This document shows, one piece after another, positions 1-11,770 of a stretch of 64,000 nt of DNA; positions within the stretch are counted from its first letter, which is position 1, and the number at the start of each line of letters is the position of its first letter. The notes under the pieces are model-generated. The model did no database searches. It was given only the letters and a program-made list of their open reading frames with translations, and was not told the DNA's origin. The stretch is from Adiantum capillus-veneris. Lineage: Eukaryota; Streptophyta; Polypodiopsida; Polypodiales; Pteridaceae. The translations under genes and the position numbers were made by a program. The DNA is taken from the NCBI GenBank assembly GCA_014529385.2, contig CM043963.1, forward strand, positions 99,683,412 through 99,747,411, read 5' to 3'.

Positions 1-456
1 TGTCTGATTGATGTACATCCCAACCAAAATGAGCTGCCAATGCACATAGAAAACGCACAGTAGTCATACGACAAGTGGGAGCAAAAGTCTCTTCATAATC
101 TATGCCTTTTTGTTGTGCATAACCCTTTGCAACAAGTCGAGCCTTATGGCGATCAATCTCACCATACGGCTTGCGTTTCAACTTGTAAACCCACTTCGTA
201 CCAATGGCCTTTTTGTCAGGAGGCAAATCACATAAAGTCCATGTGTCATTTTCTATAAGTGCATCATATTTTGATTGCATGGCAGCCATCCAATTTTTTG
301 AATTCTGTGCTTCATCAAAAGACAGAGGCTCCTCAACATCATGTAAGCTAGACACAGCCAACGCATAACAATCTGATGCATAAGATGCATGGCGAGAGCC
401 TGAACGAGTACGACTAGACAAAGGTGCATCCAGTTTACTGTCACGCAAAGTGTGCA
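1..456 (-). pseudogene. copia reverse transcriptase, N-terminal part
   Basis: The minus-strand translation of roughly 230-1 contains the typical copia RT opening: a GTKWVYKLK-like block, then RHKARLVAKGYAQQKGIDYEETFAP, seen here as overlapping short motifs, then a VRFLCALAAHFGWDVHQ-like segment. The catalytic YVDD box would lie beyond base 1. Between about 240 and 456 is the poorly conserved linker between integrase and RT. The coding sense ends at the window edge, so the full state of this domain is unknown. Confidence 0.8.
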
Positions 457-1350
457 CTAGCCATTTTGGCATACCTCTAGCCTGCTCATTTTTAGCCCTT
501 TCCTCATCAAGTACATCATGTACATCTGCATCAGTATAATAGGGTGATCTGTAACATTTTCAAAAACCCCCATAGGTTGTACATTTGCCTCATTGGAACT
601 TACATTCGTATTTCCACCACTAAAAAGAGGCAACAAAGTGTCATAAATGTCCTGTGAGCTAGCATTACTGTCTCTAGTACATGACAGCAAGGGCTGAACA
701 GAATCTTCCACAAACACTACATCCCGTGAAACCAGAATACATTTTGTTTGCGGATGATACAACCTATAACCTTTGCTTTCAGCACTATAACCAACAAAAA
801 TACATTTGACAGCCTTATCATCCAATTTTCTGCGCTGCACTTGTGGCACCAACGCATATGCCAAACAGCCAAAAACACGCATGTGCTCAATAGAAGGCTT
901 TCTATCATGCCATGCTTCATATGGATTAATAGAGTGCAAAGCTTTCGTAGGACACCTGTTAAGTACATAAGTGGCACACATGATGGCCTCAAGCCAAAAA
1001 GAATGCGGCAAAGCTTGATTTTTGACCATACATCCTGCCATTTCCATCAGTGACCTATTTTTCCTCTCAGCAACACCATTTTGTTGAGGTGTATAAGGCA
1101 CTGTACATTGGTGTTTTATTCCACGACTGGCCAGAAATGCATTAAATTCATGAGACATATACTCCCCCCCACGATCGGAACGGAGGGTGCCCATAGTACA
1201 TTTCGAGATGTTTTCAGCCATAGCCAGAAATTATTTGAAGCACATAAAAACTTCGGACTTCGCTTTAAGTGAAGTACAAGTAATTGACCAAGGATGGAGT
1301 TTGCATGGGCCCACAAACATCACTATGCACAAGCTGCAACCTGCATGTGG
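457..1350 (-). pseudogene. copia integrase core and C-terminal region
   Basis: The open stretch 1221-457 carries the second catalytic aspartate in a TLRSDRGGEY block, the catalytic glutamate region in PQQNGVAERKNRSL, and the downstream MRVFGCLAYALVP and KCIFVGYS blocks, all hallmarks of copia integrase. The first catalytic aspartate region (a CGPM-containing block at about 1300-1330) is in another frame. The segment that normally carries the DDYSR-type motif looks deleted. The frameshift and the deletion make the integrase non-functional. Confidence 0.85.
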
Positions 1351-1357
1351 CCCAAAC

Positions 1358-1960
1358 TTAACCATCCTTTGGAAACTTAGAACGCTCCATCTTACCCAAA
1401 ATACAGCCTTCACAAACATGTTTAATAGGTGTTTCAAGAGGCGGCAAAGAAGCAACCATATCAGATTTTTGCAAACGCAGCAAACTGGCAAAATTTAGAT
1501 GACCAAAACGTGCATGCCAAAGTTTTGCATCTGAAATAGCCCTTGAATTTGCAACAGCATTTGAAAAGTTTTGTCCACACTTGTCATACAAAGTGAGCTT
1601 ATACAGCCCACGGCACAAAAGCCCAGATGCAACAATTTCATCACCAAAACTGAGATCATGAACTGTACATCTGTCATCCACAAATTTGACTACAAGTCCA
1701 AGTCTAGCAAGTGCGGATACAGACAAGAGATTCTTCTTGATCCCAGGTACATAAAGTGCATCAACAAGTGTGAAGGAACTGCCATTAGCATCAGTGAGCA
1801 CAATCTTTCCAACTCCCTGAACTGGATAAGAGGCATTGTTGGCACAAGTGACTCAATTCCCATGAGGGACAGACTCGAGAGAGGTAAACAATTCACGATG
1901 TGAGGTAATGTGCTTTGTAGCACCACTGTCGAAATACCACACACGCAGCAAACTGAGAAG
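1358..1960 (-). pseudogene. copia aspartic protease and GAG-pre-integrase domain
   Basis: The open stretch 1801-1358 covers the C-terminal half of the protease (LYVPGIKKNLLSVSALARLG) and then the GAG-pre-integrase domain with LWHARFGHLNFASLLRL and the zinc-binding HVCEGCILGKMERSKFP. The protease active-site region lies just upstream at about 1860-1960 in a neighbouring frame. The domain order is normal for copia. The 195 bp at 1329-1523 match 54828-55022 without gaps, at about 92 percent identity by hand. Confidence 0.85.
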
Positions 1961-2962
1961 CATGCATCATGGATAGCAAGACTGTAAGTGCACTCTGCAT
2001 TAAAAGCCCAATCTACATCAACATCAGCATTACAGTCTCCTTTTACAGAAGACTCAACAATGGCTGCATTTGTAGTGGAACCAGCATTTGCAGTGGAACC
2101 ACCCTCTTTCTTCTTAGCCTCTTTTGCCTTAAACTTAGGACACTGCTTGATCAAGTGATCATTAATTTTACAATAATGGCAACGCATCTTCTTTTTGCCC
2201 TTATCACCAGAATTTCTAGACGAATTGTTGCCAGCAGAAGCATTAGGAACAGAATTTTAGCCACTCGCAGCAGAACCATAAGAAGTGGCTGCATTACCAC
2301 CCTTTCTTTGAGAAGCAATAAAAGCCTGTTCAACTACACGCTGCCTAGTCCTGTTTTTTCGTAAAGTGACTCTTGCAACAGCAATGTGCATAATGCATCA
2401 AACTTGACAACTTCTGGATTTCCTTGGGTCATAAGTCTCCAAGTACTAGCAAAAGTCTGGTAAGAATCTCGTAAGGCATCAAGAACAGTCTGCACAAGTG
2501 AACTATCTGAAATGACTTCACCTTCAGAAATAAGCTGCTCATTGATATCCTTGACACTAGCAAGGAAAGTGTCCATATGATCTTCCTCATGCATAATCTT
2601 CGACTCCAGCTCTTTACGCAGCAAAGCAATTTTAGCCTCATTGCGGCTTGCATAAAGACCTGCTAAAATATCCCAAGCCTGTTTCTCAAATTTTGCTGAA
2701 CGGATGTGAGGAACAATGGTGCGCTTCACAGACAACGCAATCAATGCATGAGCCTACGCATCCTTAACATCCCAATGAGCTTGTTCTGCCATAGGCAAAA
2801 CAACTCTAACAGCTGCAATCCGTGCAACAAGAACTGCAACATCCTCAACATCGCCTACATCCTCAGAACCAGGACGTACATTAATGCCCTGCACAATGTT
2901 CTAGACGCCCTTTGACACAAGAACATGTTGCATCATATAAGCCCACATAGGATAGTTGTCCC
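1961..2962 (-). pseudogene. copia gag with CCHC zinc knuckle
   Basis: The stretch 2744-2334 reads as a copia gag (UBN2-type): KFEKQAWDILAGLY, then LRKELESKIMHEED and an ALRDSYQTFAS block. Upstream to 2962 the gag continues with a GDNYPMWAYMMQHVLV segment interrupted by stops. Downstream at 2187 is the knuckle CHYCKINDHLIKQCP, in which the usual Gly-His pair is altered to Asn-Asp-His. Several frames are involved. The start codon and 5' leader are missing because LINE sequence adjoins at about 2963. Confidence 0.85.
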
Positions 2963-3973
2963 CTATGGAAAAGGCTCATCAAAAGGGATATCGAGTGAAG
3001 GAGATATCAAAAAATGCAGAATACAAGAGCTAGACTTCAGCAAGAGCTCAAGGAAGTCAACAAAATGATTGAGTCCAGTCCCAACAACAACAAAAGAACT
3101 TGCTCCCAAACAGATTACAGTGGGCTGGTTGAAGACAGGTAGATCGGGTCTTTTCTGCTTTAAAAAATTCTTTGCCACAGCGGGTGGAGGTTGCTGAGGC
3201 TATCACTGTAGCAATTCCACCAACACTTATCAAAAAATAGTTAGCCATGCAAGCTAAGCTAATGCTTGTATTTGGGTTCAATGGAAGAATCCCAAACAGG
3301 TTTGAGATGATTCAATGGCTTCAGGGCCCTCGAATTCTTGGTCATGGAGGAGCAGTTGAAAGTACTTTTACCTAGCTAAAGGTTTTTGATCAGTGAGATT
3401 CAAAAAGGCCTCCAATGTGGAAAAGATCCTTGACAAAGGGCCCCTAGTATTTTATAGGACTAGGGTTTGTGTGGTGCCTTGGGAGCCAATGTTTGACTCA
3501 GTTGAACCTCTACAAGGGTTTCATCCGGTCTGGGTTGAGTTTGTGGGACTGCCTAGCTGGCTGTGGGATAGTCTCAGAATGCTTGCTAGTCAACTGGGCA
3601 CTCCCTTATTTATACCTAGCAAGAGAGGGTTTGGAAGAACCTCAAACAGGGTTTGTATAGGCTGGGATGTGTCTAAAACGCCACCTAAGAGCATGGTAAT
3701 CAATGTCGAAGCTGGGCTTGTTATTGTTCCACTCAACTTTGGAGCATGTTTTGAATGCAACAATTTTGGACACTTCACCAAGGATTGCCCCTTGAATTCT
3801 AATGGTACTGCAGCTCTGGAAGCACAGGTTCCCAGTGAAATGGAAACCTGGATGGAAGGGCTGGAGAAGCAAGGAGGCAATAACAAAGGGGCAAATGCAG
3901 GGCAGGATAAAGAAGGTATGATGGATGTAAAAAGGCAGGAAAAGATTGGGGAGAAATCGATTCCCATACAATG
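2963..3973 (+). pseudogene. LINE ORF1 protein (DUF4283-like, CCHC knuckle)
   Basis: ORF1 proteins of plant L1 elements are RNA-binding chaperones that coat the LINE transcript. Here the N-terminal part (about 3175-3390, IQWLQGPRILGHGG) is broken by a stop at about 3228. The longest open piece, 3393-3974, carries GPLVFYRTRVCVVPWEP, HPVWVEFVGLPSWLWD and a CCHC knuckle CFECNNFGHFTKDC at about 3750-3795, followed by a polar tail. The N-terminus is damaged, so no start codon is proposed. Confidence 0.8.
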
Positions 3974-4332
3974 ATTGTCCGAAAGTGCATGCAATAATAA
4001 TATGATCACTACTCCCGTTGCTACCCCGAAATTTATGACAGTGACAACGGTGACGGCTGTTCAAGTCCCTAGTCTGAAAAGAGCCAAAAGGGTGAAGGTA
4101 GTGGCAAGAGACTCCAAAGTGCTTCAAGTGGTGAGAACACTTGAGGTGCAAGGTTCTAATCCATCCTCCACCCCTTTGAAAGGAGGGGGGTTCACTGTCC
4201 CATTGCAAAATCCATTTGCAGCACTGCAAGAAAAGAAATCCCCTGACTTGAAACCCCCGGATTCTCCTGAGACCAAGGAGAGGGGGAGGGGAATGATTCG
4301 GATGATGTTGAAGAATTTGTTCCTCTCTCTCA

Positions 4333-7300
4333 ATGAACCCATCATCAATGATGGAGTCTCTCACTATCCAATCTTGGAACATAAAGGGGTTGAAAACCCG
4401 TAAGAAGAGTACCCTATTCTGGGAGGAAATAAAAAAGGAGAAGGCAGTCAACTGGTGGGCCATCCAGGAACACCACTTAGATGCCCAGAGCAAGAGAAAG
4501 CAGGTGCTAGGAAAGAAAGTAGTATTCTATGGAGAAGGAAGTAACGGTTTCAGTGGCATCCTCAACATTGCGGACAGAGAATTGGAGCCGAAAGTGGTTC
4601 TAAACCACCCATCCAACAGAATCCTCGGGATTAGAATCAAATGGGAAGGACATCCCTTCACCATTGTGCATGTGTACGGCCCTTGCAATGCAGAAGAGAG
4701 AGCTAAAATATGGATGCATCTTAGAGATACTCCTATTGAAGGTGAGTGATTATTGCTTGGCGACTTCAATATGGTAGAAAAGAGAGGGATAGAACAGGAT
4801 CCTCCAATATGTTGGCTTGCTCAGAAAGGTCTAAATGGCAAATTTTGTGCAAAAAGTGGGCGATGATCGACTTATGGGAAGCCGGCCCATGAAACAGCAC
4901 TCCTGGTTTCACCTACACAAGCCTACAGTATGCCCGCACTGCCTCCAGGCTGGACAAATGCTATTGCTCACATCAAGCTGACTGGATACCGTCGTTGATG
5001 GAGATGAAGGTAGTCCCAACAAAAAGCCTTTCGAATCACATACCTCTGCATATACATTTTAAGAAGAATACAGGGGAGGAGCAGACCCCAAGAGTTGGAA
5101 AAAAACTATTAGTGACAGGCGCACACCTATTCAAAGACCCTCTATTCAGGAATCTAACCAAGAAATCAATGGGTAAGCTCAAAAAAGATGTCGACCTCAA
5201 CAAACACAATGCGTGGGACCTCTTTGCTCGGAGCATCAAGAAAGCAATCAAAACATTGGGCCCCTGAATCAAGAAAGTTAGGGAGGAACACCTTCTGCAT
5301 CTTACAGTGGAGGTACTTTTGCTTACCTCCAAAAAAGCCAATGGGCTTGCTAGTGAGGATGAGCACAAATGATGGCTTGAAGCCAAATCTAACCTTGCTA
5401 ATGAGTAGCTAGAAGATATTAGAAAGGCAAGGCTTCCAGGGAGACTTTCCTGCAACCTGAAGCCTCTAGTCAAGCTCAGTTTTTTAGGGCTTTAAAAATC
5501 AAGAAGAGTCGGGGCCACGTCCGCTTGCTATATGATGAGAAAGGGACAGCAGTTCATAACCACGATGAGATGGTGGGTCTGATGTTGAGCTATCTTAATC
5601 AAATCATTGGATGGCTAGAGATCCAGTCCCAAGAAGTGGAAAGAAGCCAAAGGGACCTTACTTCAGAGTGTCAAGAAGAAGATTCCCCACTCAGAAGCTA
5701 ATAGCTTGGAAAGGGCATTTTTCGAAGATGAATGTTCACTAGCATTGCAAACCCTTGGCAAGGAAAATCCCCGGGTTGGGATGGGATGACGGTAGAATTC
5801 TATAGAGAATTTTGGGATAATCTCAAGGTCCCAATCACAAGGTTGGCCAATAAAGCCATTATCGAAGGGACGTTGGAGATAAGTGTTAAGAGTGGGCTTA
5901 TCAAACCCATCCCAAAACAGATCTATTGTTCTCAGCTGAAACATTGGCGCCCTATAACGATGATGTCGGTGGCCTACAAAATTATTGCTAAAGCAGTAGC
6001 CCTCAGACTAGTCCCCTTACTCACCAAGGTTATCTCTCCCCATCAACATGGGTTCATCAAAGGAAGGTCCATTTACGATAACATATTGGCAGCAATGGTG
6101 GGCATCGAACACGCAACTGTCACAAAGCAAAAGTGCATTCTACTGCAATTGAAGGCTTATGACAGAATAACATGGACATATGTAGAAGCCGTCATGGAAG
6201 CTCTGGGCTTTGGGCCTCACCTATGTTGTCTGGTGCATGTGCTGGGGGCTGGAAGCCAATCAGAGCTTCTATTCAATGATAGAATTGTGGGCTCTTTTGA
6301 GGTCAAAAGGTCTATTAAGCAGGGATGTCCTCTGGCCCCCCTGCTTTTTGCCATAGGATCACATCCGTTAATCACGACGCTCGAAGCTAGTGCAGAACGA
6401 GGGGAGTTGCAAGGCCTAGTCTTACCAGGAAATAGCCAACTCCTAGCAAAACTTTTTGCAAACGATTCTCTCCTCTTCCTGAAGGCGTGCCCCCAAGTCA
6501 TCAAGAAAGCTTTGGAGGTTGTAAAAATATTCTCAATTGCTTTGGGGTCCCATTGTAATATAGAGAAGTCAAGGCTGATCTCCCTATCGAAAAATGACTC
6601 ATTTGACCCTTCTGACTAGTCGGGAGAGATTGTCACAAAAGGGAATATCTTCAGACATCTGGGAGCCCCCTTGGGGGTGGACATAACTCACAAGCAAAGA
6701 TTTGAGTGGGTGCTTGAAAAAATTAAAACAAAAATGAGTAGGTGGGAGTATGCTCTTCTCCCATTCCCAAGTCCGACAAAAGTGATAAATGCCTTTATGA
6801 TTCCTTATATTGCCTTCACTAGCCCTCTTCTTAAGATGGTTAAGTGTCACTAGAAAGAGTTCTTAAAACCAGTAAAAAGGTTTTTGTGGAAAAACAACAC
6901 AAAATCCTCCAAGCCATGGCAATGGGCCCGATGGGAATTAGTTGCTCGGCCGGTAAATCAAGGAGGCCTCGGAATTCTCGACCTTGTGGCCCATGCAGAA
7001 GCTTGTTGCGCCAAATTTGTTGTTTCCTTGGCTAAACAGGATCAAGTTTGGGTTGTAATGATCAAAGTTATGATAGAGGCAGCTAAACTTGGCTCCAAAA
7101 GTGGAAAGTGGAGAGGAGTGGAGTTTCATGAAAAACTATTAGCCCCGACGTGGTCTACCCTAAGATTGGGGGGTAGCTCAGGAGAATTGGTAAGAAAATG
7201 CAATAGAGTAGTAGGAGTCTTAAAGTGGGGGGAAGAAACCAGATACTTCAAGAACTCCATTTTGCATTGGTCTCCCTCGCTTTCCAAAGTTGTAGATGCG

Positions 7301-8201
7301 CCTCAAATTCCCTATTGGATAGAGACAGCCAGGAAGCTGAATAATAAGGGTCTAAATCAACTTGGGCACTTCTAGGACAATGACAACAAGAGTTGAAAAA
7401 CCATTGACCTTCTGGTTACCCAGTACCAACTTAATAGCTTGGAGGTCTTGCTTGTCCACAAAGTGATGAAAGCGCTTGACAATATAGTGATGCTAATTTG
7501 TGATTTGGAGTTTGACTGGAATGCCTGGAAATGGCCCGGAAGCAGTCTCTTATGGAAACCCCATCCTAAAGATATTTATCATACATTGATGTATAAGAAG
7601 AATTGGTCTAGTCCCCTTAACAAGATATGGAAAAAACAATGGCCGGAGGAAAGGTGGGAGCAAGTAATGGAGAACATATGGAAGCCAAAGGTTTCGCAAC
7701 ACATGAAGGTATTTCTATGGAAGGTAACTTGGGGTGATCTTCCTATGGGGGTGAAGATTCAGGAGAGAGGGATTGAGTCAGATCGATGGTTGGGGTGCAG
7801 GTTGGCTAGTGAAGATCTGGCCCACCTATTCATGGATTGCCCAACTATCAAAGGCCTCGCAAGGAAAATATGCAAGTGGGTCCAAAGAACATGGAAAATT
7901 GGTTTTTTCAAGACTAATCTTTTCCTTAGAGGGAAGAATGCAGGTAGTCCTGCCCTCCTAATCAGACTCAAATTGTCAGGTACTTCTTCTTGCATAATGT
8001 ATGGCAGGCAAGGAACCATCGTGTGTTTGAAGGAGGTTTTGAGGTGGCAAGCTTCACAGAAATTATACAAGAAAGCAAAGTGCTAATATGGACACTCGGG
8101 CGCAAGCAACACTCGGAGGATTGGTCTAGGACTACTTGTGCCTTGTTGTCAGCAGCAGATGGCATGCCTAGGACGGGGGAAATCTTGGCCATCGGTAATT
8201 A
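4333..8201 (+). pseudogene. LINE ORF2: endonuclease, reverse transcriptase, zinc-binding C-terminus
   Basis: The endonuclease begins at 4333 (QSWNIKGL, then IQEHHL) and continues through LLGDFNMVE at about 4755. Its usual SDH motif reads SNH (SNHIPLHIHF, about 5030). The RT lies at 5732-6619 with HWRPITMMSVAYKIIAK, HQHGFIKGRSIYDNI and QGCPLAPLLF. Its catalytic FADD box reads FAND at about 6457. The C-terminal zinc-binding region occupies 7439-8201 (KVSQHMKVFLWKV, DLAHLFMDCP). Multiple stops and frameshifts, plus changes in both catalytic centres, make this copy inactive. Confidence 0.88.
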
Positions 8202-8371
8202 AAAGATCTCAGAAGAACGTGATAATGGACCTTGTGTATCAAGAATAAGGGGGCTGGTTGGTAGGGGTGGCTACCCTAATAGCTAATGTAATTATGGTCC
8301 CTGGATGACATAATGTCTCAACACGAGCATGACAAGACCTTGTAATTTTTTGCGTTGATCAATATAATTTG

Positions 8372-8385
8372 CTCACAATTGTGAG
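8372..8385. other. 14-bp palindrome at LINE 3' end
   Basis: CTCACAATTGTGAG is a perfect palindrome immediately before the A-rich LINE tail. The same palindrome recurs at 24043-24056 before a G-run, and with one mismatch at 25195-25210 next to the tail of the minus-strand LINE. It may form a short hairpin at the 3' end of the LINE RNA, where the reverse transcriptase could bind. The shared position is seen; the function is inferred. Confidence 0.7.
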
Positions 8386-8411
8386 TTTTTCTTTAACAAA
8401 GAAAAAAAAGG

Positions 8412-8519
8412 ATTTGAAATATGCAGGGAAAAGGTGGACTCAAATTCACAATCATAAGGAATCCTAACACTAACTTAATTTTTTATAGATACCAAAGTTT
8501 CAAAGTAGAAAAGAAGGAA
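8412..8519. repeat. Partial copy of a ~200-bp repeat unit
   Basis: The stretch from GGATTTGAAAT to GAAAAGAAGGAATG matches 24183-24282 with small indels. The other copies are adjacent to each other at 24086-24375, on the far side of the Tat element. This suggests a short tandem array that was interrupted by retrotransposons. Confidence 0.65.
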
Positions 8520-9051
8520 TGTTACGTTTAGGGTTTCTCTTGGAGATCACTTTGTCGCTCCTTGTAGCTTGCGAGGCTATGGAGCAAGGCGGCTCAAAGG
8601 CGGTGTCAGCAGGGCGGGGTCCAACATTGCAGAGTTGAACGATGTTGTGGCATTGAGGCAGACGCAGCCTTCTTTGGGGTGAGGGGCTGGGCGGTTTTCC
8701 TCCTCGCCTTGATTTTTTCCTTGCCAAAGCCCCTCTTTTTGGCATGTGGGAGAGGTTGCTGCTCCCACCTCCCTTTGGAGGGCAAATAACAACTAGTAAC
8801 ATTTGCTTCGGCCTGCGTGGGCCTTCTCGTTGAGTGGCAGGCAGTGATAGGTTGTGTGGCAATAAGGGCTGCTCTATACAGGGGCTTCGCTCCCCTTTTA
8901 AAGCGTGAAACCTCATATTACCATGGTGGTAATGTCAGATCTGGTTCCCTGTGGGGTGGTATTGCTGTGGCTCTTCTTTTTTGTTATGTCCTTCTGGCTC
9001 CCTCAAATGGAGGCCCATCTCTTGGTGGCAGCTTGGGCTGGGACGTGGCAT
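8520..9051. other. Gene-free segment left of the Tat element
   Basis: No conserved domain was recognised on either strand. The open frames here (plus 8817, minus 8500-8916) have low-complexity compositions and no family resemblance. The segment ends exactly at the left LTR of the Tat element. It may continue at 23804-24085, whose end carries the LINE-type palindrome, so the two parts could be one older 5'-truncated LINE-like insert; this is uncertain. Confidence 0.4.
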
Positions 9052-10666
9052 TGATAGCTATTTTTTGGCTATCTGAAATTGCCATAGTGAGCTACCTCAC
9101 CCTACTAAGATCACCTAAACACTGTGGCTATTCTTACCTTTTCATTGTACATAGGCGTGTGTGAGTTAGCGGACTTTTCCCATATCCTCTTAAAACCCTC
9201 AACTAACTAGTCACTAGACTAGTTGAGCCAAATAAATAAATAAAAACAAAAGCCAAAGTATATTATGGCCCATTGGTTTGTAAATATTTTATTGTATATA
9301 GGGCCTTAAAATAGGGAATTTTCATAATTATTTTGGTATTTATTTAAATATTTCTACTTAGGTGTGCGTTATTTTCCTAAGTATGCTATGTACATTTTTA
9401 CTCACCATTACCATAATATTTCTTACCTATGTATTCTATAAAAAATCATTCATACAAGCTTCGCTTTTTTTTTTTGTGAATCCACTCTAAGGAAAAACCT
9501 CAAAAATATCTTCCACCATCAGTCATTGCCTTTCACTAAATTCTTATTTCCTATAGGTACTCTTTGTTACCTCATGTAAATAAATATACATCAATAAAAC
9601 AAATGAGGGCCCTCCTCATTTGATTTCCTATATATTAATATATTTATTGTTTATATATATAGCCCACACTATTCTAGATTCCATGAATTGTTTATATATA
9701 CTAGCTTGTTTTTTTTTCATCATATCCATATATTATATGTATGCATAATTCACAACCATGTATATTTTCAAACCCCTAAGAATCAATTAGGTCATGCTCT
9801 AATGCAAGGAGGGGCTCACCTTTCGAGCCATATGCAAATTCAACAAAAAGGGCGCCACTGAAGACTTTTTTGAGAAAAAAAATAGGCATTTTGGTGGGAT
9901 TTTTTATATCCATCTCTACTCCAAATTTGAAGTGGTGATTACTAGACAAAATGTGGACCAAGACCTGAATAATCACCTCAAAAATTTTCATAATTTTTGG
10001 AGCTACCACGGATGAGGTATGATTTTTTTTATTGAACCCCATTCTGCTCACTTTTCTCACAAGTAGCCCATAGTCTTCTCTCACCTCTTTCCACACTTCT
10101 ACACACACACACACACACACACTCATTCCTCTCAATCCCTCACTCAAACCTGCACCTTCCATGGTTTCTCTCACCTTCTTCGCCATTAACCTCCCCTCTT
10201 ACTTCCATAGCTCTCATATGAGCTCTACATGTACATACACCATCTCTATGCCTCTTTGTGTTACTTCCAAAGTACAATTCCATCTTACCCCTTCTCTATA
10301 TACATGAAATTCAACATGTAAATCATGCTTAACCTCTGCAAATTGAGAGATCTCATCAACCAAATTGTCATTTTCATCGCGATAATCGACCTTGGCAGCA
10401 ATGGCATAAAGAAGAGAAGAAGAAGAAGAGGATCGATAGTCATTTTGAGAACCTACACAAGTAAGTCCAAAACTTCTTCACGCTTCACCAGCACAAGAAT
10501 TTTCTCACTTCATTCAACCATCTTACTTCAACCATCCACCTCATTCTACCCATTGTAAATATATCATTAACTTTCTAGTGATTACTAACACTAACCACTA
10601 ACATACTTACACAAAATAGCCATTGACCTAACCATAAAAGACACCTCACCTCAAGACATGTGCATA

Positions 10667-10670
<4 letters not shown>

Positions 10671-10731
<61 letters not shown>
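10671..10731. repeat. (CT)n microsatellite in left LTR
   Basis: About 30 CT repeats, roughly 170 bp upstream of the TATA-like box. The right LTR has the same microsatellite with about 19 repeats (19371-19409). CT tracts near plant core promoters can act as GAGA-type elements, but this is only suggestive here. Confidence 0.95.
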
Positions 10732-10734
<3 letters not shown>

Positions 10735-10902
10735 TCTATTTTCACTTTATCTACCATCAATAATGCTCTCTTTTAAGCCTACATCCATAACTCAAATAGA
10801 CAAAGAAGGCCCGCAATGTTTTGATATTCGGAAAAAATCATAATCCTCATTTGTTAGCTTGTAAATTAGGATTTCCAAATAATCTTAATGAGGGTCTTTA
10901 AT

Positions 10903-10913
10903 CTATAAATAGG
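10903..10913 (+). promoter_or_regulatory. TATA-like box of left LTR
   Basis: TATAAATAGG lies about 835 bp before the LTR end and is conserved in the right LTR at 22937-22947. It is the best candidate for the LTR promoter. Confidence 0.55.
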
Positions 10914-11751
10914 CCCCTCTTCTTCTTGTAAAACAACCTGCAATATCTCACATAGCGCCCCAACACTCTATGCGTGAGGAGAGACTTAGGCATAGCAACC
11001 ACTTTGTGAGCTTCACTTTTGGTGTGAGAGAAGCTTTCAAGCTACACATTGCAAGTGAGAGAGCACGAGTTCAAAAATCTCAATACGACTATTGTATATG
11101 TTCCTCCATCATCAATAAACAAACTGAGGTTTGGTATATCAAAGGCGTGATTCGATGTTCAAATCTTTGTCCTTCCACTTGTGCAATACTGTTTGGTGAA
11201 TTCAAGGTGACTTGTGTATTTTGAGTTTCTATTATTTGATCTTGTTTTAGAAAGTGTTTTAGTGTGTTTTCATTGCCAATTTTGTATCCATTGTAAGAGG
11301 GTATTGTGGTGAGAGGTCTCCCACACCCTAAGACAGTGTGTGTGTGTGTTTGCAATGTTTAGCATTCACTAAGCATTGAGTTAGTTTTGTACAAGCTCTA
11401 CGATAGCATCATAACGAACCATCTCCATTTGTAAGTCACAAATAAGGGATTATGCAAGATTCATTCCTCTCTCTCTCTTCCCTTTGCTCTAGCTCTCTCT
11501 GGTCCATTTTTCTTGGTGTGAGACTGCTTGTGTGTGTTTTGTGGCGCATCTTCCTGGTTGTGACAAAATCTCTCTTGCATCCTAGTTCGCATACCATAAC
11601 TAGGTGGTGCCCCTCTCTTGTTTGGGTTTGGCTAAGGGTTTGTTGTTGTGTTGTGATTGTGGTTTTCCCAGCGCCAATTGAACAGCACGATAGCCTTGAG
11701 GGGTGTTTAGAGGTCGCCTCTCTTGTTGCTCGCCCTAGACCACCTCAATTT

Positions 11752-11770
11752 TGGTGCCCCCATTGAGGAG
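11752..11770 (+). other. Putative primer binding site of Tat element
   Basis: Five bases after the left LTR the sequence TGGTGCCCCCATTGAGG begins with TGG, as expected for a site pairing with a tRNA CCA terminus. The tRNA species was not identified, and the offset from the LTR end is slightly long. Confidence 0.45.

Larger units (their letters stand above)
1..2962 (-). mobile_element. Ty1-copia retrotransposon remnant, truncated at both ends
   Basis: Read on the minus strand from 2962 down to 1, the order is gag, CCHC knuckle, aspartic protease, GAG-pre-integrase, integrase and start of reverse transcriptase. This PR-INT-RT order defines Ty1-copia. Each domain sits in a different or interrupted frame, so the copy is dead. 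No LTR is visible: the RT end leaves the window, and the gag start is cut at about 2962 where LINE sequence begins. A 195-bp piece of a close relative recurs at 54828-55022 inside a gypsy element. Confidence 0.9.
2963..8411 (+). mobile_element. L1-type LINE, family 1, copy L1
   Basis: A plus-strand non-LTR retrotransposon: ORF1 with DUF4283-like domain and CCHC knuckle (2963-3973), ORF2 with endonuclease, reverse transcriptase and zinc-binding C-terminal domain (4333-8201), a 3' UTR, then a tail of A-rich sequence at about 8391-8411. Frames are broken many times. The 5' end abuts copia gag at about 2963 and no TSD was found, so it is unclear whether this is true 5' truncation or a later rearrangement. 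Relatives lie at 25174-26658 (minus) and about 28820-31295 (plus). Confidence 0.9.
9052..11747 (+). repeat. Left LTR of Tat element
   Basis: This 2696-bp LTR matches 17655-19556 plus 22920-23803. A 234-bp sample (10325-10558 against 19025-19258) differs at 14 positions, about 94 percent identity. It contains an AC run at about 10101-10122, a CT run at 10671-10731, and a TATA-like CTATAAATAGG at 10903. About 840 bp of putative R/U5 follow before the CCACCTCA end. Confidence 0.92.

Noticed and set aside
8817-9164. 115-codon open frame with hydrophobic segments
   Set aside because: It crosses the exact left boundary of the Tat LTR (9052), so it joins two unrelated sequences; no family resemblance.
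10325-10558. A 77-codon open frame present in both Tat LTRs (10325-10558 and 19025-19258)
   Set aside because: The two copies differ at 14 bases, nearly all of which change amino acids, so there is no sign of protein constraint. Presence in both is explained by LTR duplication.
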